In this document: piece by piece, positions 61,842 through 64,000 of the stretch
How the letters are laid out: each line of letters starts with the position of its first letter
How positions within the stretch are numbered: the first letter of the stretch is position 1
Assembly: GCA_037962975.1 (NCBI GenBank)
Contig: CM075674.1
Location: 85,886,501 to 85,950,500 of the forward strand
Source: Clitoria ternatea
Taxonomy: Eukaryota > Streptophyta > Magnoliopsida > Fabales > Fabaceae
DNA: 64,000 bases
Direction: 5' to 3'
Program-made: the position numbers and the translations under genes
The notes under the pieces: generated by a model
The model's database searches: none
Seen by the model: the letters and a program-made list of their open reading frames with translations, nothing else
Told to the model about the DNA's origin: nothing

Positions 61842-62410
61842 CTACAGACAACAAAAATATGCTCCCAGGTTAAATGAACGATTTAATCAAATATATTGAT
61901 TATATTCCGAACACCGAATTAGAAAACCAAATATAAAAAACCAATGACCGAATCAGAAACGTAAAGCACACTCACGAGTCACGATCAAATTAATTAAAAA
62001 AATTCTATACGTAACCCTTCATAGAGATTAAGCACCACAAATGGCAGAAAAGTGGAAAGAAAAATCAAACAACATCTCAATGCATTTTTGGCGAGACAAA
62101 ACAACATCAACGTCAATTCTTGTCGACTCCATAATCAAATTCGAAGAGGCAAGCACAATAAAGAAGCGACAAAAGGCGCATTAAAGGAAAGCAAATAACA
62201 GATCAAGATCCATGGCAGAAAAAAAAATGAAGAATCGTCGACATTATCACACGATTCAAACTGCTGAAAAACGGCGAAAAGAAATTCACAGACGATAGTA
62301 AAATTCTGAAATAGGTACGCAGGAATGAACGCAATTCATCGGCACAAAGAAAAAGAAACAGATCTGAGAAGAAGAAAGGAGAGAAGACGAACGAGGAGGG
62401 AGGATAGAAC
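61842..62410 (-). other. Probable 5'-UTR intron of the invertase gene
   Basis: The donor is CAG|GTTCTATCC at 62411/62410 and the acceptor is TTGTTGTCTGTAG ending at 61842, giving a 569-bp intron. The leader would then be about 120 bp of exon 1 plus 50 bp before the ATG. Predicted from splice signals only. Confidence 0.6.
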
Positions 62411-62559
62411 CTGAAGGAGGACGCGAATGGCTTCGCGAAGAGAGACCTGCCGGCGGAAGAGACGGTGGCTGGCCGGCGACTCTCGCCGGAAAATGGAGTG
62501 CGAGGAGAAAGACAAAGAAGAGAGAGAAGGGAAAAAGAGAGCATGAGCTCGAAAGCTGA

Positions 62560-62567
62560 TATTTATA
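62560..62567 (-). promoter_or_regulatory. TATA box of the invertase gene
   Basis: The minus strand reads TATAAATA. A start near 62530 fits the proposed leader exon, which is pyrimidine-rich (ctctctt tracts) as many plant leaders are. Confidence 0.65.
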
Positions 62568-62639
62568 GAAGACGAACGGTAGAAAGCGAGTCCTAGAGAG
62601 GATGCAACTAACGGACCGTACCGTCCCACCAAAAAATTT

Positions 62640-64000
62640 TAATTACTTCATTTTTGAATTTTTTATTTCTAACAATTTGATTCCGTGTTGTAAGAGGGTT
62701 ACCGTTAACAGCCGGTAGACCGCCCCGTCCACGCAGGCCAAACGATATCGTTTCTCTGGTTCTCTCTCACGCGCGCTCGTTTGAGGTTTCGTTTCTCCTC
62801 TTGTCTCCTCAACTTCTGTGTTGTTCAAAATGGGAAATGCGAATGTCTAGCGTAGCATGTGCATTTATATTTTCACAGGGGATATTATTTGGTAATTAAT
62901 TAATTGGGTTAGGTGGGTGGATTTCTAAATACGTGGGAAGATTGCTACACTTCAACTTGTATTTTTCCTCCTCATATTACAAAATAAAATCTTCACTCCA
63001 TACTAGTTTGTTCCGATGAAACGATGAAATAGTACAAAAGAAATACAGTAAAAATAAAATGTTTGAATGGACAAAAATTAAAATAAAAAAGTGAAAAATA
63101 AATATTTTTTTGGTTAGATGAGAAAAGAAGATAGATGAAAGTAAATTAATTCATGTTTAAGAATTTAAATTTTTATTATAATATATTTAATAATAAAAAA
63201 TCGTTTTAAAATTTTTATTAAATTATTAAAATTTATTAAATAACAATCTTACATATATTTTTCTATTTTTTCACATTTCCTTCCATTTTGGAAAGGAATT
63301 AATTCTTATTAGGTTTCTGACTTTTTTATTTTTCCTCTCATTTCGACGGTTGGAGAATTAAAAAAATCCTACTCAGCTCACTTACATGCTTAAGTTGTGC
63401 ATCATGAGTCATGACGTTGTAAATGGTCTTCCCGTTTTTCTTTTCAACTCTTGGTACAATTTTTCGTTATGGTGTGTTTTTCTTTTCAACTCTCGGCACA
63501 ATTTTATGTTTAAATATTTAGCAGAAAAGTTATATATTGAAAATATATTTGTAGCATGTTATGCCAAATTAATCATCTGACTTCGTGTTTTTAGCCCTAA
63601 ACAGTAAAGAGTTATTCAAATTTAATTTAAGATATCATATTAAAATGCAACTACGTTAATGGAATAATTTTAATGCTATAATCATATTAAAATGTTAAAC
63701 CTAAAAATAGAAAATATTTAACTTTATTTTTCTTTTTATTATATTAAAACCATGATATTTCACCAGTGACTCATTTTATACTTAAAAAAATATTCACAAA
63801 ACGATATATTATTTATTTCAACAAAAGCTCTTCATATACAAGATTTAAGTAGTGTTTGGCATGATTTTTTTTTTAGATTAAAAAAGTTACTTTTCAGTTA
63901 AAATTTAAAATATAAGTATTTAAAATGAAGTTAAAGATGTTAAATAATAAACTTGAAAGTTGCATCATATTTTATATTTTTACATAACTTCATTTTATAA
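62640..64000. other. Upstream flank of the invertase gene, AT-rich
   Basis: No coding region or defined repeat was recognised. 62690-62830 is more GC-rich and could belong to the promoter region. Confidence 0.55.

Noticed and set aside
62203..62632. Two minus frames upstream of the invertase ATG
   Set aside because: They overlap the predicted leader exon, leader intron and promoter and show only Ser/Phe-rich low complexity.

Overview
This window is plant nuclear DNA, most likely from a eudicot and possibly a legume. The reasons are AT-rich intergenic DNA, many nested LTR retrotransposons and MITEs, spliced host genes with TATA boxes, and a cytosolic alkaline/neutral invertase that looks legume-like. 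The legume assignment is inference from memory and was not tested. Only two host genes are supported: a secreted glycine-rich protein (11200-11688, minus) and a complete four-exon alkaline/neutral invertase (58130-61791, minus). Almost everything else with coding capacity is transposon-derived.

Layout, left to right. 1-8294: minus-strand Ty3/gypsy chromovirus (Tekay/Del-like) with long LTRs, tRNA-iMet-type primer binding site, broken gag-pol and a chromodomain; its left LTR runs off the window. 8295-14130: spacer with a CACTA-like terminus, a GA microsatellite and the glycine-rich protein gene. 14131-16610: solo LTR with a perfect 5-bp target duplication (CTTTT) and an internal 112-bp tandem array. 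16616-28042: AT-rich spacer with several inverted-repeat elements and a SIRE/Maximus-like LTR. 28053-30374: a Mutator-type MITE (10-bp target duplication) interrupted by a 2.1-kb deleted Ty3/gypsy element with 257-bp LTRs and target duplication GTGAA. 31140-36256: a decayed minus-strand Ty1/copia element.

36257-49023: the main feature, a 12.77-kb Ty3/gypsy Tat-lineage (Retand-like) element with 920-bp nearly identical LTRs and target duplication ATAAT. Its gag-pol (minus) is one reading frame of about 1,814 codons broken by a single TAG. Between pol and the 3' LTR it carries an oppositely oriented gene (plus strand, 37853-40513) with its own TATA box, a clean 84-bp intron, a Transposase_28-like domain and a long coiled coil; this gene also carries one in-frame TAG. 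The two genes converge on two minisatellite arrays (48-bp and 66-68-bp units).

49029-55696: a patchwork of copia and gypsy relics, a possible SINE, a hairpin MITE and microsatellites. 55726-56342: a hAT-like MITE. 57900-62570: the invertase gene with its 3' region, 5'-UTR intron and TATA box. 62570-64000: AT-rich DNA with nothing recognised.

The host genes do not form a pathway; the window mainly records repeated nested insertion. The most interesting unit is the antisense, intron-containing gene inside the young Tat element.
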